Positions 34,376 to 46,768 of a DNA stretch of 64,000 nucleotides are shown one piece after another. Origin of the DNA: Sporodiniella umbellata (taxonomy: Eukaryota > Mucoromycota > Mucoromycetes > Mucorales > Rhizopodaceae); assembly GCA_025677835.1 (NCBI GenBank), contig JAIXMR010000054.1, forward strand, positions 1 to 64,000. The letters run 5' to 3'. The notes beneath the pieces were generated by a model that saw only the letters and a program-made list of their open reading frames with translations, made no database searches and was not told the DNA's origin. Within the stretch, counting starts at the first letter, position 1. Each line of letters begins with the position of its first letter. The translations under genes and the position numbers were made by a program.

Positions 34376-34398
34376 GTATTATCTATGTGTAAGGTATA
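33955..34398. other. Intergenic region upstream of alpha-actinin
   Basis: The 444-nt gap holds the alpha-actinin promoter and the homeobox gene 3' end. It has an A run at 34098-34125 and a TA repeat. No gene was seen. Confidence 0.55.
34331..34378. repeat. Imperfect (TA)n / TATATG repeat
   Basis: An AT-alternating tract broken by occasional C or G, just downstream of the homeobox gene stop codon. Confidence 0.85.
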
Positions 34399-35409
34399 TT
34401 AAAGCAAAGTGTAGGATGAAGGCAAGGTGGCAGGAGGAAGTGTATGCTGAGTCAAGTGGGGTATGATGGGTGGTGTAGGGACAGTGGTGGCTCTTGTCTT
34501 GCATTCTTCTAAAAGCTCTGGAGAAGAAGAAATCGAATAGGGGTAGTGCGAGTCAAATGTGCTTCCTACCAAAGTATGTGCCAACTCGGGCGCTAAGGTG
34601 ACACACTCTAGAATAGCGCGTTGGAGGGATTCGAAATGGCCCTGGAGTGTATGAATAGGGACAATGCTGGCTTGATGATACTCGGTAAAATCTCCACAAG
34701 GCACCCAATCCTTGTCCTGTCCATAACGAATCATGCCGAAAGAGAGGGGTAGTTGAGTACAGATATTGAGTTGGCCTGTGGGTTGGAGTTGAATGTACTG
34801 GATACGATCAAAGCCGCATTCGATTTTGAACTGGTGTGGACCTGCCCTGATTTTCCAGACCAGGGCACGTTCAGATAGACTGACATAACAAAAGAGGTCC
34901 CATTCGACTGAGGATTGCTCAGAACTAAACCGGGTCCAGCTGCCAATACGTAGCATGCTGGGCTGGAGCGGGATCGTCTGCACCGGACAAGCGCTCAGCC
35001 CTAACTGGCTGGACACCCACGGACCTATCGCAGGATCCTGGCCTATCCCTTCAGATAGCGCCCGCCCGCAAAACAAAGGGACTTGGTCCGATAGACTAGA
35101 TCCTGTCTTGGAAATCGAACGTGACCGTCCATTCGTCCTGGGCTGTTCAAATACCTCAGGTGTCATCATCGACCGAAAGGTGGGCTCATACCGGAGCGGG
35201 CTGGATTCGTTGCTTTCTATCTGCTTATTCTTCTTTTCTTTCGCACGTCGGTTCTGAAACCAGATCTGTACCGTTCTTTCTGGCACAGACAGCTTTTTGG
35301 CTAATTGGCTACGCGTCGCAGAATCAGGAAGGATATTCTTAGTAAACGATTCTTCAAGAATGGATACTTTTTCGCTTGATAAATGGGTTCGTTTTCGTGT
35401 GGCATTCAT
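34399..35409 (-). CDS. Homeodomain transcription factor (single exon, 336 aa)
   Basis: A typical 60-residue homeodomain occupies residues about 4-63 (RKRTHLSSEKVSILEESFTK to VQIWFQNRRAKEKK), with Trp50 and Asn53 of the recognition helix intact. It starts almost at the N-terminus, as in fungal Pho2/Yox1/Phx1-type proteins. The rest holds a Ser-rich linker and a conserved-looking globular segment (about 165-260: WDLFCYVSLSERALVWKIRA, FDRIQYIQLQPTGQL, WVPCGDFTEYHQASIVPIHT) and a Pro/Thr-rich tail. The absence of introns is unusual for this window. A plus-strand ORF antisense to it (34955-35257) is a shadow. Target genes cannot be inferred. Confidence 0.88.
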   Translation of the reverse strand: MNATRKRTHLSSEKVSILEESFTKNILPDSATRSQLAKKLSVPERTVQIWFQNRRAKEKKNKQIESNESSPLRYEPTFRSMMTPEVFEQPRTNGRSRSISKTGSSLSDQVPLFCGRALSEGIGQDPAIGPWVSSQLGLSACPVQTIPLQPSMLRIGSWTRFSSEQSSVEWDLFCYVSLSERALVWKIRAGPHQFKIECGFDRIQYIQLQPTGQLNICTQLPLSFGMIRYGQDKDWVPCGDFTEYHQASIVPIHTLQGHFESLQRAILECVTLAPELAHTLVGSTFDSHYPYSISSSPELLEECKTRATTVPTPPIIPHLTQHTLPPATLPSSYTLL

Positions 35410-36610
35410 ATCTTTAAAAATAGCCCAGAAAAAATAGATAGTCTGAAATAGCCCTTGCGTGAACCTGTCACTTGTAAATAGAGAAAAGTAAAAGAGATTT
35501 TCTTAAGGGTAGAGTGAAAAGAAAATAAATGAAAAAAAAAAAAAAAAAAAAAAAAAGAAAAAATAGGAATTTTTCATCAACAAAGCATATATCAGAGTGA
35601 TGACAGTTCTATCTCCGTTATTAGCCCCGCACAATGGTCACTTCCTCTTTTCTCACCTTTGTTATTTGTCAAATGTTTGACAGACAAGAGTAGTCCAAAT
35701 TTGTAAGCTGAATGGCTCTTCTATGGCCTTTTTTTTTTTTTTTTAGTGTAGGTCTGACTTTCTTTATTGTATATTTCTTGAACAAAACTCTACCTATAAG
35801 AGAGTATACCTCATTCTACACCTCTCCCAGAGTTTGGAGATTCAACAGATAGGTACCAAAGTAAGCCTACGTTTAGTATAATCAAATCAAAGAACAGACT
35901 ATCAACGTTTTTTTTTTTTTTTTAAGAACACACATCGATTGGACTTTTGTTTACGTTTTTATCAATCTACCGTGTTCTGTCCAGCCTAACAATGGCAACC
36001 ATCAAAGACAAAAGCAAAAAGCGATACAGGTTACCGTAGATTTTCTTTTCTACATCATTCGCCTTGGCTGCTACTAAGTCTTGTTTCTGTATAGCCTGTT
36101 TTTAGGCTACCCAATTCCTGTTGAATGTCCAATGAAAACTTGGCTGTATTTCATCTTGATTTGTTGGGACGTCATATCTTGGCAATCTCTTGAGTACTAA
36201 AGAATATTATATAAACCATCGATGTTTTCAGGCTTTAATCGCTAAACGCTTTTGCATATTCTATCAAGCTCCTTTGTTACTCTGAAATAATTATATTTTC
36301 TCTCACCCCCTTCATTCTCTAACACGAGAATAAATTTGTCTATAGCAAAGCTATAGGTCTAAACTTTTAGCCCAAGTAAGCCGAAAAACAGCTTATAAAA
36401 CAGCCTAGTTTTCTCTTTTTTTTGGGGGGGGGCCAAACGATACAGGATCCAAAAAGGCATAAAGCGTTTTGGATAGGGCAAGCATTTGACGTTTGAATTG
36501 TTCCATAGGTAACGATAAACAAGTCACAGCTTTTTTTTTTTTTTTTTTTTTTTTTTTAGAGCCTTGTATCTTTTGACTCTTTTCTTTTCGATTCTATATT
36601 ATAAACAAGC
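35410..36610. other. Divergent promoter region between homeobox and ATP11 genes
   Basis: A 1.2-kb gap between two start codons. It contains A runs near 35532-35556, T runs near 35732-35744 and 36531-36557, a G run at 36425-36432 and several CCAAT/ATTGG-like pentamers. No open frame with a recognisable domain was seen. Confidence 0.55.
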
Positions 36611-37708
36611 ATGCTTTCGCGACTTGCTTTTACAAGACAGACAAATGTATTTCAAAAGAGCTTAAATGTTCACTCGCCATTGATCCGTACGGGAAGAAAA
36701 GGTAGTCCTTTTTTTTTGGTGTTGTGAAATACTTATTTTGATAGCCCACGTTCGATTCTTAAATACACCTATTAAACCTCTTGATTATGAGTCAAAATAT
36801 GCTGACAAACTCAAAGCAGCAGCCAAAAAGTACTTTTATTGTCACTTTTCTGTGGACGGCTTTGAATAATTAAACACTTTTTTTGATAATAGCGAGGGTA
36901 CCACTGTAGAAGCATTAAAAAATAAAATTAAAGAGGAAGCAACCCAAAAATTAAAGGCCGCTCGACCCAAACCTGTTGAGCCCAAGGCAACTACCACTAA
37001 ACCAAAGCCTTCGCCTGAAACAGTAGCAGCCAAATCAAAACTACCTTATGACTCATCTGCACCTGTAAATATATAGCTTGGAAACTCGCCTTTTTTTTGA
37101 CCCTCTTTTATATATACATATATGTATATAGACTTTAGACAAGTTGGTCAAACTTGAATTGTTCGAAAAGGAAACACCAGAAAACATTGAAAAGATTTGG
37201 ACAGCAGGTCATGCAAACAAAGACTGCATCACAGCTACTATTCCCAGCGCTATTTACGACACCCTTTATAAACGTAGTCAGGCTTACCCTATGGTGAGTT
37301 GTAAACTGCTTATAAAACAAACACTGATTCTTTTTTGGTTCAAAGTTTATTGTACCCATGCCTCGCGAAGAAGGTGTCGAGTTTTACTTTCTTCAATTCA
37401 GCTTCAACCAATGTCACTTTACTTCCCTTCTAGAATACAAAGCCAAGGGAGCAGAAGCTAGACCTTTCTTGACCTTGACCCACTTTACAGAACTTCAACA
37501 ATCCAAAGGTATTGTCTTGATGAAGGGAGATATCACAGATGAGCCCCGTATGTTGGATGCTAGTAATGCTCAATTTTTGGCATTTGCTCTTCAACAATTT
37601 TATGCTACTGGAAGTGAAGCCAACATGAAACTTGTAGAAAAATTCCACAAATCACCTCAAACTTTTGACTTTCAAGATTTGATCAAAAGTGTTGAAACTT
37701 TGATTTAA
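36611..37708 (+). CDS. ATP11: Mitochondrial F1-ATPase assembly factor ATP11 / ATPAF1 (5 exons, 290 aa)
   Basis: ATP11 is the chaperone that binds the F1 beta subunit during ATP synthase assembly in the mitochondrial matrix. Exons 36611-36701, 36745-36829, 36893-37064, 37132-37293 and 37346-37708 sum exactly to 291 codons. The N-terminus is a mitochondrial presequence (MLSRLAFTRQTNVFQKSLN). Family signals: YESKYADKLKAAAK, EGTTVEALKNKIKEE, a Lys/Pro linker, TLDKLVKLELFEKETPENIEKIW, FIVPMPREEGVEFYFLQF and FLTLTHFTELQQSKGIVLMKG, ending KLVEKFHKSPQTFDFQDLI. An acceptor choice at 37131 rather than 37138 is required by phase. An AATAAA occurs near 37840. Confidence 0.93.
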
Positions 37709-37967
37709 AACTATTTTTTAAATTTTTTTCGTGCTAAATTTTATATACAGAATATTATGCAAAAAATATTTAGCGTGTTTTTTTTAGTACGATGGCTTTT
37801 ATTGTTATCAGTGTTAGGTAGCGTATTAGAGAATACTTTTCAAATAAACTCTAAAAGACAAAGGCTTTAAAACTAGAAACAAACAAACAAACAAAAAACT
37901 GTCTTCAAAAGACTATCACTCTGAAATGAATTCACATTCATTGAAAAAGACACTGCAAGAAAGACGC

Positions 37968-38010
<43 letters not shown>

Positions 38011-38467
38011 GAAAGGCTTGAGCAAAAACTTTTCCCAATGCTCTTGATGGCTCTTTTCTGCCTTTATTTAATTACTCACTACTCTTATCTGTCAGTTTAG
38101 AAACCACCTCAGCCTTTTCTTTAAAAGGCAATATTCAAATCGGGACCCGGCCGTTTTTATATGTTTCAATCTGACCCTGACTTGAAAGTTTAGTATTGAG
38201 AAGCAGCCAGAACTTGTTGTACAGCCTATTTCTTCTAGCAAGCCAATCACATCTACTCTATGCTTCCTTAAAACTGTCAAATAAAAATTCAGTTGAAAGA
38301 AACATGGTTTGTAAAAGTCGCAAGAACAAAAGCTACATTGACCAAAGTATAAAAAACGCTGGCATAGTACGTCTTGAGGAGAAAGTAAATCTCAATAAAA
38401 AAAGTTGGTATTTATATACAAAGCGTTTTGCTTTCGGTGTTTTGTTTATTATTCTACAAAAGGGTCT
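37709..38467. other. Convergent intergenic region between ATP11 and the spectraplakin-like gene
   Basis: The 759-nt gap holds both 3' ends. A 41-nt T homopolymer at 37969-38009 is the longest in the window. A plus-strand ORF at 38196-38549 runs into the neighbouring gene antisense and is not supported. Confidence 0.55.
37969..38009. repeat. 41-nt poly-T homopolymer
   Basis: An uninterrupted T run between two convergent genes; the longest single-base run seen here. Assembly or read error in its exact length is likely. Confidence 0.8.
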
Positions 38468-41400
38468 TTATAGTTTCAAAGAATTCGTTTTCTCAGAGTT
38501 CTCTTTAGTTGGTTTTTCTTTTTTGCGTGCCATACGTCTTCTCGTATAATCGTTTCCCTCTCCTGCTGCAAAACGTCTCATCTTGACTTCTAGTTGATTA
38601 CCCTTACCATCAGTCGTGATAAATTTGTCGCCATCTTTGTATCCAGAGGTACTTGCAGAGTGGCTTGGTGTGCCAGTAGGCAATGCAGAGGAATGATTTA
38701 ATGGGTTTGCTCTTCTAGTTTCAATGAAGCCTTCTTGGATCACAGGTTCTTCTTCAGGTATGGTGTCAGCAAGCTTGGGTATAAAGTCTCCTTCTAGCAG
38801 GGCGTGATCTCGCAAGAATTGAGAAAGCTCAGTCCATCCACCTCCCACGCGAACCATCACCATCTTGCTTTTAAGCACACGACAATAAGCCATTTTCGGG
38901 TTTCGGTCGCCAAACCAATATCTACCTACTTCACCAGGTACCATTTTGACTTTGACACGGTACGGTGTATTGTTTACAATACGCCCAATCTCAATATCCA
39001 AGTCGTTACCAGGGTCAGCTACATAAGAGTTTAATGGGGGCTTGGTCATTCGAGGCAGCGTCTTAACATGCGTTGCCGATTTTGATGGCTGCTGATGCCT
39101 TCCAATCAAGTGACGTGAAGAGCCTGATGAAGACGCGCTTGGCGTGGGCAAAAGCCGTGAAGTATCAGGCACACGAAGCAATGGTGAAGGTCGGCGATTC
39201 GGTAAAGACGTCTTTCGGTCGCGTGTCTGTTTTTGTTGGTATTCTTTGGTGTCGATGTTTCGTCCTAGCTCCACCTTACGCGACTTGTATTGCTTCTTTA
39301 GGAGATCCCACCGCTTCTCAATGGATTTAATATGCTGGGCTGCAAGCTGCTTTTCAATCTGATGTGTCATAGGGGTTTCTTTAGCTGCCTTGAGCGCCTT
39401 CAAGATGTTGTTCTCATAATACTTGTAGCGCGCGTCCAGTTCGATTGTTTTTGCTTGTAAATCAGATCTGCTCATACTATGGCCAATCAATGTGACAGAG
39501 GCAGGCTTGCACATTGCTTCCTCCAACGAGCTTTGAAGAATGGAAAGGTCGTCTGTGATAGTCAATAAAATGCCCAACTCAAGTGCTCGACTGAGCTCAG
39601 ATTTCTTTTCCTCAAGAGAATCTGTAATGCGTACAACCGCATCCTTGGTTTCTTGATATTGGTGCATAAGAGAGTCATCCTTGTTACATTCAGTTACCAT
39701 ATTGTCTAATTCTAGCATTTCTTTTCTTAAATTGTTTCTCATCTCTTCCTCAGTGGTAGTCAATGTTTGAAGATAGGATTCAATTTCTGGCTGCCGAAGC
39801 ATACTGGAAAGAGTATCATCCTGGCTGGCTTTGGCTTCTGAAGCAAGAGGAATATGTATGCTATCCAAACAGTCACGTGTTTCTCCAAGTACGCCCATTA
39901 TGTTTTTGATCTTTCGCAACATGTTCAGATTACGAGTAGTCCTTTCAATATCCTTTACAGCATCGTTTTTAGCGATTTCCAGTTGCTCCCATCTCTCTTT
40001 AACTTCCCGAGCTCTTTGATCGACCAAAGATATTAAGCTATCCCAGGCGCCTTGCTCTTTTGGTGACACAGATAGACTGTAGATATCAGCTGTCATATTT
40101 TCAAAAGAAGCTACAACTGATGTAAAGCCACAGATTTTGTCTTGAAGAGACTCGATGTCTTCTTGGGCCGCCTCATCATGTAAATCAATCTGCTCTATAG
40201 CGTTTTGGCAGTGACTAATCCAACTTAAAATATCGGCTGCGCTCTTAGCTTGGCCAAAGGACTTTCTAATCAGCTCTCGAATGGTTTTTTCACCTTTGAT
40301 TGTCTGGCTTAATGTATCGAAAGCTTTCTGAAGCGGTTCTTGTATTAAATCAATATCTACTTGATGTAAATCCTTCAGGCGTATTAAAATTGGCTGGACG
40401 ACTTGCTTAAAGTGACGTAAAAGCTCGTTTTGTTTCAATTCCATCGTGCTGCGCTTTATGGTCGCTGAGACAGGCTGTTGTTGTATTTTTTCAAGCTCCT
40501 GAATCCACTGTTCAATTTGATCGTGTATAGTCTCCTTTACAGCTGAGGACATCACTTCATAGGCTTCTAAATCAGTGTCCTTCTGCGCTTTTTTTTCTTT
40601 TTCGTTCAAAACCTCTTGAACTTCTTGGATCCTTAAACTGAGGGGGTTGTACTGCGATAGGAAATCGTCTAAATTTTCTTTGATTTTGGCTGCTTCAGGT
40701 GCTTGTAAAGACAATCCTTGGGCTGCAGAGTAGGCTGAATGGATTGTGTCATTCATTCCATTCAATAGCAATCTTTCTTTGTCAAAAGCAACCACTTCGC
40801 TTTCTTTTAGTCTTTTCTCAGCGCCGCTCAGCGAGTCTTTTATGTCAAGCTTATCAAAAAGAACAGCCCATTGGGTGGCCTGATCTAATACATGTTTTGC
40901 CAAAATCATATCCTTTTGTAGTTCTATCCAGCTTTTATCAAATGTTTGCTGACGCTCATCTACTTCTGTTATATTGTTTGACTGTAAAAAGCAATAAGAG
41001 GAGCAAATTTCGTCATGGAACTCTGTTTGAGACTCGAAAGAATTAGCCAACGTTTTGTAAGCAGCCTTGGTTTTTTCTACTTCTTTTCCTTGTTCATTCA
41101 AAAATGCAGCTACACCACTGGATTGGCTTTTTACAAAGTTTTCAATTTTGTCCAAGCTAGCCAAGTAGCGTTGCTTCCATTTGTACTGGCTAGCTTCTGT
41201 CGATCGATTATGCACAAGTAGTTTTAACTCTTTCATTTTGTCTAGTACTTGCGCATAAGCTTCTTGGTTCATGTTAGCACGTGCCTGAATAGCATCTACT
41301 TGCTCCAGCTCCAAAGATTGTACACGCCCTTGCCAGTCAGAAATATTTTGATCAGTTAAGTCTTCCACAGATGCTTGCATCTCTTCCTTAAGGCAGCTGT

Positions 41401-44400
41401 ACGTAGCTTCAAAATGTTCGAGGAGTTTATCCCATTCAGCTTGACGTAGCTTATTAGTAAGGTCTTGCTTAGTTTGATATACATGGTTAGTTAAGGCCTC
41501 ATATTGCTTTTCCAGTTCCTCTTGAATTGACTTGAGAGAATCGTCTTCCATGATCTCTGCAGTTTTAACTGATGAAGCTCTTAGCGAGTTTATAGAACTT
41601 GCATAAGCCAAAACAGAAGCGTACGTTGCGTTAGCAGTCTCAACTGTCTCAGTCAAATCTTGTGTATCAGGAACCTCCCACTTGGATTTGATCCATTCTC
41701 TAACTGTTTCAGCCTCGGAAAGATAGCTTGCCTCTGCTGCCCGGCGACGTGAGGCTTGCTCTTTAGTTTCAAGAATAGAAGCTAGATGACCAACTAATTC
41801 TTCCAGTCTGGTGTAGCGTCTCTTAAGCATATCTGAAATAGTGTCACTGTAGGCTTGTTCCTCAGTCAATACAGGAAATGTGATGTCTAGCTCTTGAACA
41901 TCTTTTTTGTATGAATCGAACTCTTCTTCAAATTCACCTTCGTCTGTTGCCAAAAATCGAGTTTTGAGTGATTCGGCTTGGTTCTCAAGCCCATCAATTC
42001 GATTGATAAGAGAGCGAATAGCCTCTGTTTGAGAAAGTACTTGATCCAGAAGACGCATAGACGACTCTAGACGCGACAGGCTACTTTCAATCGCTGTTTT
42101 GCGCTTTAGAGTAAATTCTGTAGGCTCCAAAGTATCGAACTCTTTCAAAAGTTGCTTCAATGCCTTTGTGTTTGCAAAAAATGCATCTCGGGGAGGCTTT
42201 ACAATAGAAATCTCAGAAGACCAGCGCGCGTGCTTCTTAGTGTAATTGCTGATTTCTGTTTCAAACTCGCTACATGTTCTTAGCTCTTTATCAGCACTAT
42301 TCTCCCAAACATGACGAGCGTGTATCTTTTTGATTTCGGACGCTTGTATTTTCACCGAGTCTTTTATTCTTCTCAGCCTCTTTTTAATTTCTATTTGTTT
42401 TTCATCAACATTTGAGGGTGGCTCTCCCAGAGCCTTATAAGCAATCGTCATATCATCGTAGGCAGTATCAAGAGTTAATATTGTGGTTTCAAAATTTTCT
42501 GAGTCTTCTTCACAAGTCAGAATGTCCTTGACTATCTTTTCAAGAGGAATGTCTTGCTGTTCTAAAGAAAGCCAGTAGTTTTTTTCATTTGTAGTATTTC
42601 GAACACGTTCTTGTAGCGATTCAAGGCTATCCATAGCAGAAGTCATTAGTGATTGCCAGTGTAAGCGTTTGTTGTAGCATGTCACTAGGTGCCTGAAGCT
42701 AGAGGTGTATTCAACCAAATCCTTATGAGCTGCGTTTAAATCTGATAAGGAGAGGCCGGCAAGATCGACAGCCTCATCGCCAGTATTTGTCAAGGCTTCT
42801 GTACGTTTTATAAGGGGTTCATACCGCTGTTTAACTAGGTACTGTGTCTTTTCTTCTAGCTCCTGAGCATTCAAAGGCTGGGTAGCGGGCTCAATAGTAT
42901 CTTCATAAAGCTCAAATGTGTACAAATTCTTAAATTCTTGCTTGGTTTGCTTCATGCTAGCTGTGAGTTCTTCAGTTTCTTTAATGCAGTCATTCAATTC
43001 ATTGTAAAATTCAACCATTTTTTGGAATCTTAAAAGGAGCTCTTTGATTTGATTAACCAGATCCTGAAGATCCGCATAAGTTTTGTATACAGAGTTGGCA
43101 ATCTCTGCACCTATTTCATCGTCAGCGGTTGAGAAGCGAGTGGCGCGAGCCTCCTCGTTGCACTGGGGGTAAGGTATTTGCGATCCCATACGCGTCCACA
43201 AATCAAGTACTTGATGCGCATATTCGTTAGATAATTGCTGGAAGCCAACTTCTTCACAGTTTGCGTTATCCAGGTGCTTTTGTATATCGTTCAGTAGCCT
43301 ATCTCCAGATTCGTACAGTACCGACGCCTGTAAAGAAAACGTGTCAAGGGTTGCATGCTGGTTCAGTACCTCCTGGGTGAACAATAAAAGGTCTTTCAAG
43401 TGACTGAAATTTCTTTTAAGGGTATCTTGTCTGCGCTTTACATGCTCTGGCGTCATTGTGTCGTTATCACCCGTCAGGGGCACGTCTTCTTTTTCAATTA
43501 AATCGAACCCCTCTACTAATATACAGAAAGCCTTTTGTGTTTGATCAAAAGATTGCTGTTCAAAGCCATCAATTTTGCCTTCAATTTCTTTAAATTCGTT
43601 TTTTGTTTGCTCCCACTCTGATGCTGTGCTATCCTTGTTGTTCCTCCATTGGGCTTTTTTGGAAGTAAAGTCCCATATATCGTAGGTTGTTTTAGTAATC
43701 CATTGAAATGACTTATTGTAATGGGCTTCCCAAGCAATTCTTTTCTCTAAAATATTGAGTCCAAGGCTATGACTGGATAACGCCTCATTCAGTTTACTCA
43801 TTTGCTGCTCCAAGTCATCGAGACTTGATTGCAATACGATAATACAGCTTTTTTGCTGCTCTGTTATATTTGGAAGAGAATGGACGCTATCCTTCAACCT
43901 CCTAACGTCGCTCTCTCGAATACCTTTGAGTTTGGCGACTTGTCCATCCCTTTCTTTACGTAATCGTGCTAAATCTACTTCATCCAATGCACACTTTCCA
44001 ACAAAAACGTCTAATTTTGCTTTCTGCATAGTACGCATACGTTCTTCAACCCAGCAACCTAAACGATTGATTTCTTCCTGCAGCTGTTTGACTCTTTTCT
44101 GCAACTGGAGAGCGCGGCGATAGGCACTTAGACTTTGATCAAGTGCTTCGCTTAGTAGCATCAAAGCTGATTTGCGTGCTCCAATCACCATACGAATAGT
44201 TTCATTTGCATCCTCATTAGCTTGCTGGTCGCTTAGATAAGCTGCCTCTGGGTATGGAATGCGTGTGGAAAGTCCCGTGACTAGTCTCATGGCATCTTCT
44301 TGAAATAAGCTTACGCTTTCGTTCAGATCAATACCGGTTTGCATCTGCTCTGCTTGAGAAATTTCCTGACGTAGCGCCTCTCCTCTTGTTTTGAGCTCAT

Positions 44401-45952
44401 CTGCTCTTTCAAGAGAATCGGTAATTACAAGGTGCTGTTCAACTACTTGGCGCGCTAAGGCGATTCGATTAGTCAACGTTTCAAATGATTCTTCAAGAGC
44501 CACTTGTCTTGATTCAAGATGACTAGGTAGCTCCATGTGACATGAGTCATCCAGTTCTTGATAAGCATTGACTGTGGTCGTAAACTGTGCTTTGTCAAAA
44601 GCAGAGCATTCCTTCTCAAACTCAACTAGCATTTCAATTAGTTTTTGCTTATCTACGTGAACCATGGGTTTCCATCGCGCATCCGAGTGTATGAACTGTT
44701 TGGTCTGTTCTAGTTTAAGTCTTACCCAGCCTACGGCACTATCATACTCATGCTCCCAGTCCATGCGCAATGTGAGTATCTGGAGTTCATATGTCCTCCG
44801 TCGGAGCAAGTGCATCAGCCTATCTAGTGTCATGAGCGTTGTGAAGGTGATTTCAATTGTGGTAGTGTCAGCTGGGCTTAAGTCTTTATTGCTTCCTGTT
44901 AAAGCTTTGACATGTGCTCTGAGTCTAGCCATATCTTGTTCATCAAACGCCTCTATCTCCTTCTTAAGTCGCTGATGTTCTCTGTTGAGACGGTCTACTT
45001 GCTCCCGAGCATAATCCAGTTCGACCTCCTCCAGAGCGTCTATTGACTCTTGGTTTTCGAGCACTACGATACGCTCTTCAATCCATTTCCGAATGCGATC
45101 TGCTTCTACAAACCAGACACGAACCTCTTCTACCCATGCACAGATTGACTTGTATTTTTTTGAAAGTCCTTCATCTAAATTAGGCAAGGTTTCCAACAGC
45201 TCCCCGGCCCTTGCTGCCCTTTCTTCTAAATCTTGAATTCCGGCGTCCGTTGTAGTTGTCTTTAGCATTTTGGCTTGAATAAACTCGAGCTCATTACGGA
45301 CATGAGCTACTATTTGGGTAGCTTGGCGATCACCGTTCTGTAAATGGTCTTCAATGACTGCACGTACAGCGCCAATAGCAGATACAACAGGAACATAAGA
45401 TGGGGCGGTAGATTCAAGATCTAATAATTCATGTGTTTGTATGTCTTGGAAGATGGACTCAATATCATCCACAGAGTCCTCTATAAATAAAACGCAAAAG
45501 TGAGCTTCATGCACTGTTTATGTTTACGTTTTATGTTTGTTTTTTTTACCTTTTTTAGACGAGGCCACGCTATGTTCCTCTATGAATGAATGATACAAAT
45601 CTAAGAGTCGAGAGAGTAATTGATTGGCGTTCTTTTCGAACTCCATGTATCCTTCCTGGCGGTTCTCTTCTTGTTTGCCTTTGGCCCATACGTTGAGTTC
45701 GTAAAGCCAGTCGTCTTTTTGGATGTCAATAACCGCGTGTTCTTGAAACAGTTTGGCTAAGCTGTCACGGTCGGGCTGTTGTAGCTGTTGAATAAGATGG
45801 GGTACGCAAAAATAACGGTGTGCTAAGCAAACAACCACTTTATCGTCCACATGGGTCAAGTCAGATAATGGCTGTATGAGTGATAAAGTAATGTATATAT
45901 GTAGTTCGTTTTGCAACCATGCCAGCACGGTATCAGCAAGTGGTGAGATCAT
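38468..45952 (-). CDS. Giant spectrin-repeat protein with CH-like N-terminus and C-terminal GAR (Gas2) domain, spectraplakin-like (2 exons, 2471 aa)
   Basis: Probable actin/microtubule linker by architecture. Exon 1 45952-45550, exon 2 45480-38468; the single intron joins in phase (Gly/Glu codon split) and the total is exactly 2472 codons. Residues about 1-95 resemble a divergent CH domain (LADTVLAWLQNELHI, LSDLTHVDDKVVVCLAHRY, NVWAKG). Residues about 140-2130 are almost wholly heptad-like helices with spectrin-type Trp positions (MDWEHEYDSAVGWVRLKLEQ; RIAWEAHYNKSFQWITKTTY; RLHWQSLMTSAMDSLESLQE; QYKWKQRYLASLDKIENFV). A basic Ser-rich linker (RRPSPLLRVPDTSRLLPTP) leads to a GAR domain near residue 2275: DIEIGRIVNNTPYRVKVKMV, VGRYWFGDRNPKMAYCRVLK, MVMVRVGGGWTELSQFLRDH. 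The basic tail has KMRRF and RRRMARKKEK. GAR domains bind microtubules in animal Gas2 and spectraplakins. No EF-hands or plakin repeats were seen. A 7-kb exon is exceptional here. Confidence 0.88.
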
Positions 45953-46768
45953 GAAGGGTAAAGATAAATGTGTTTTAAAAGAAAAAGAAAAGCGTGAAAA
46001 TAGTAATATAAAAAAAAAAGTAGAAAAATAGGAGTTTTTCTATTTTAGTAAAGTGAAAAGGAGGTCTGCTTTTTTTTCAGCAAATTTAGCGGATCGTTCA
46101 ACACTTAGACATTGGCACTACCAAAAATAGGTAATATAGAGTGCTTTATCTTCTTTTATTTAAAGCCAGCTAAAAACACGTAATAAAAATTTATGTTTGC
46201 TTTTTTCGATCTTTATATGTGTAGAAAGGTAAGGTTGATCGGACATACTTTGCAGGTTTGGAAAAAAGAAGTCTTACTTTGCGTTTACACTTTATCTTAT
46301 TACAAAACCATACCACTTATAAGTTTGTTTCTTTCCACTTTTAACTTTATACTGCATTATCAAGTACACAAGCTTTTCAATGAACAAACGCACCCTTTTT
46401 TTTTTCAACTATTAAAGTTTAACAAGACTGTAATTATTGCATTTTTTTTTAAAAAAAGACAAAGTTTTTGGACTGTTTTCGGAAAGTGGGTGACCGACTC
46501 TATATTGATTCAAAAGGTTCAAAGTGGAGAATTCGAACTTTAAAACAAACTAAAGGGTCAATCACTAGAAAAGGTTTTCAGAGTTATAGCAGGCTGTCCT
46601 CAGCAAAGCCTTGAAAGTCTACTTATAGTTTTGAAATCAGTAAAGTGATACCTTTGAAGTAGACAAACAGAAAGTTTACATAATCTCAATTGTTCTTTTG
46701 CTTTTCAAGCTTTAATAAACAAGTTTATTGAAGCAAATCAATTAGCTAAAAAAACAGCAATTTGCTAT
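45953..46768. other. Divergent intergenic region between the giant protein and a small membrane protein gene
   Basis: The 816-nt AT-rich region should hold both promoters. An ORF at 46193-46543 (plus) has a phenylalanine-rich, low-complexity translation and is not supported. Confidence 0.5.

Noticed and set aside
34955..35257. 100-codon ORF antisense to the homeobox gene
   Set aside because: It is a shadow of a well-supported homeodomain protein on the other strand.
38196..38549. 117-codon plus-strand ORF overlapping the 3' end of the giant gene
   Set aside because: It runs antisense into the conserved C-terminal tail and has no independent support.
46193..46543. 116-codon Phe-rich ORF
   Set aside because: Translation is dominated by T-run phenylalanines and has no recognisable feature.
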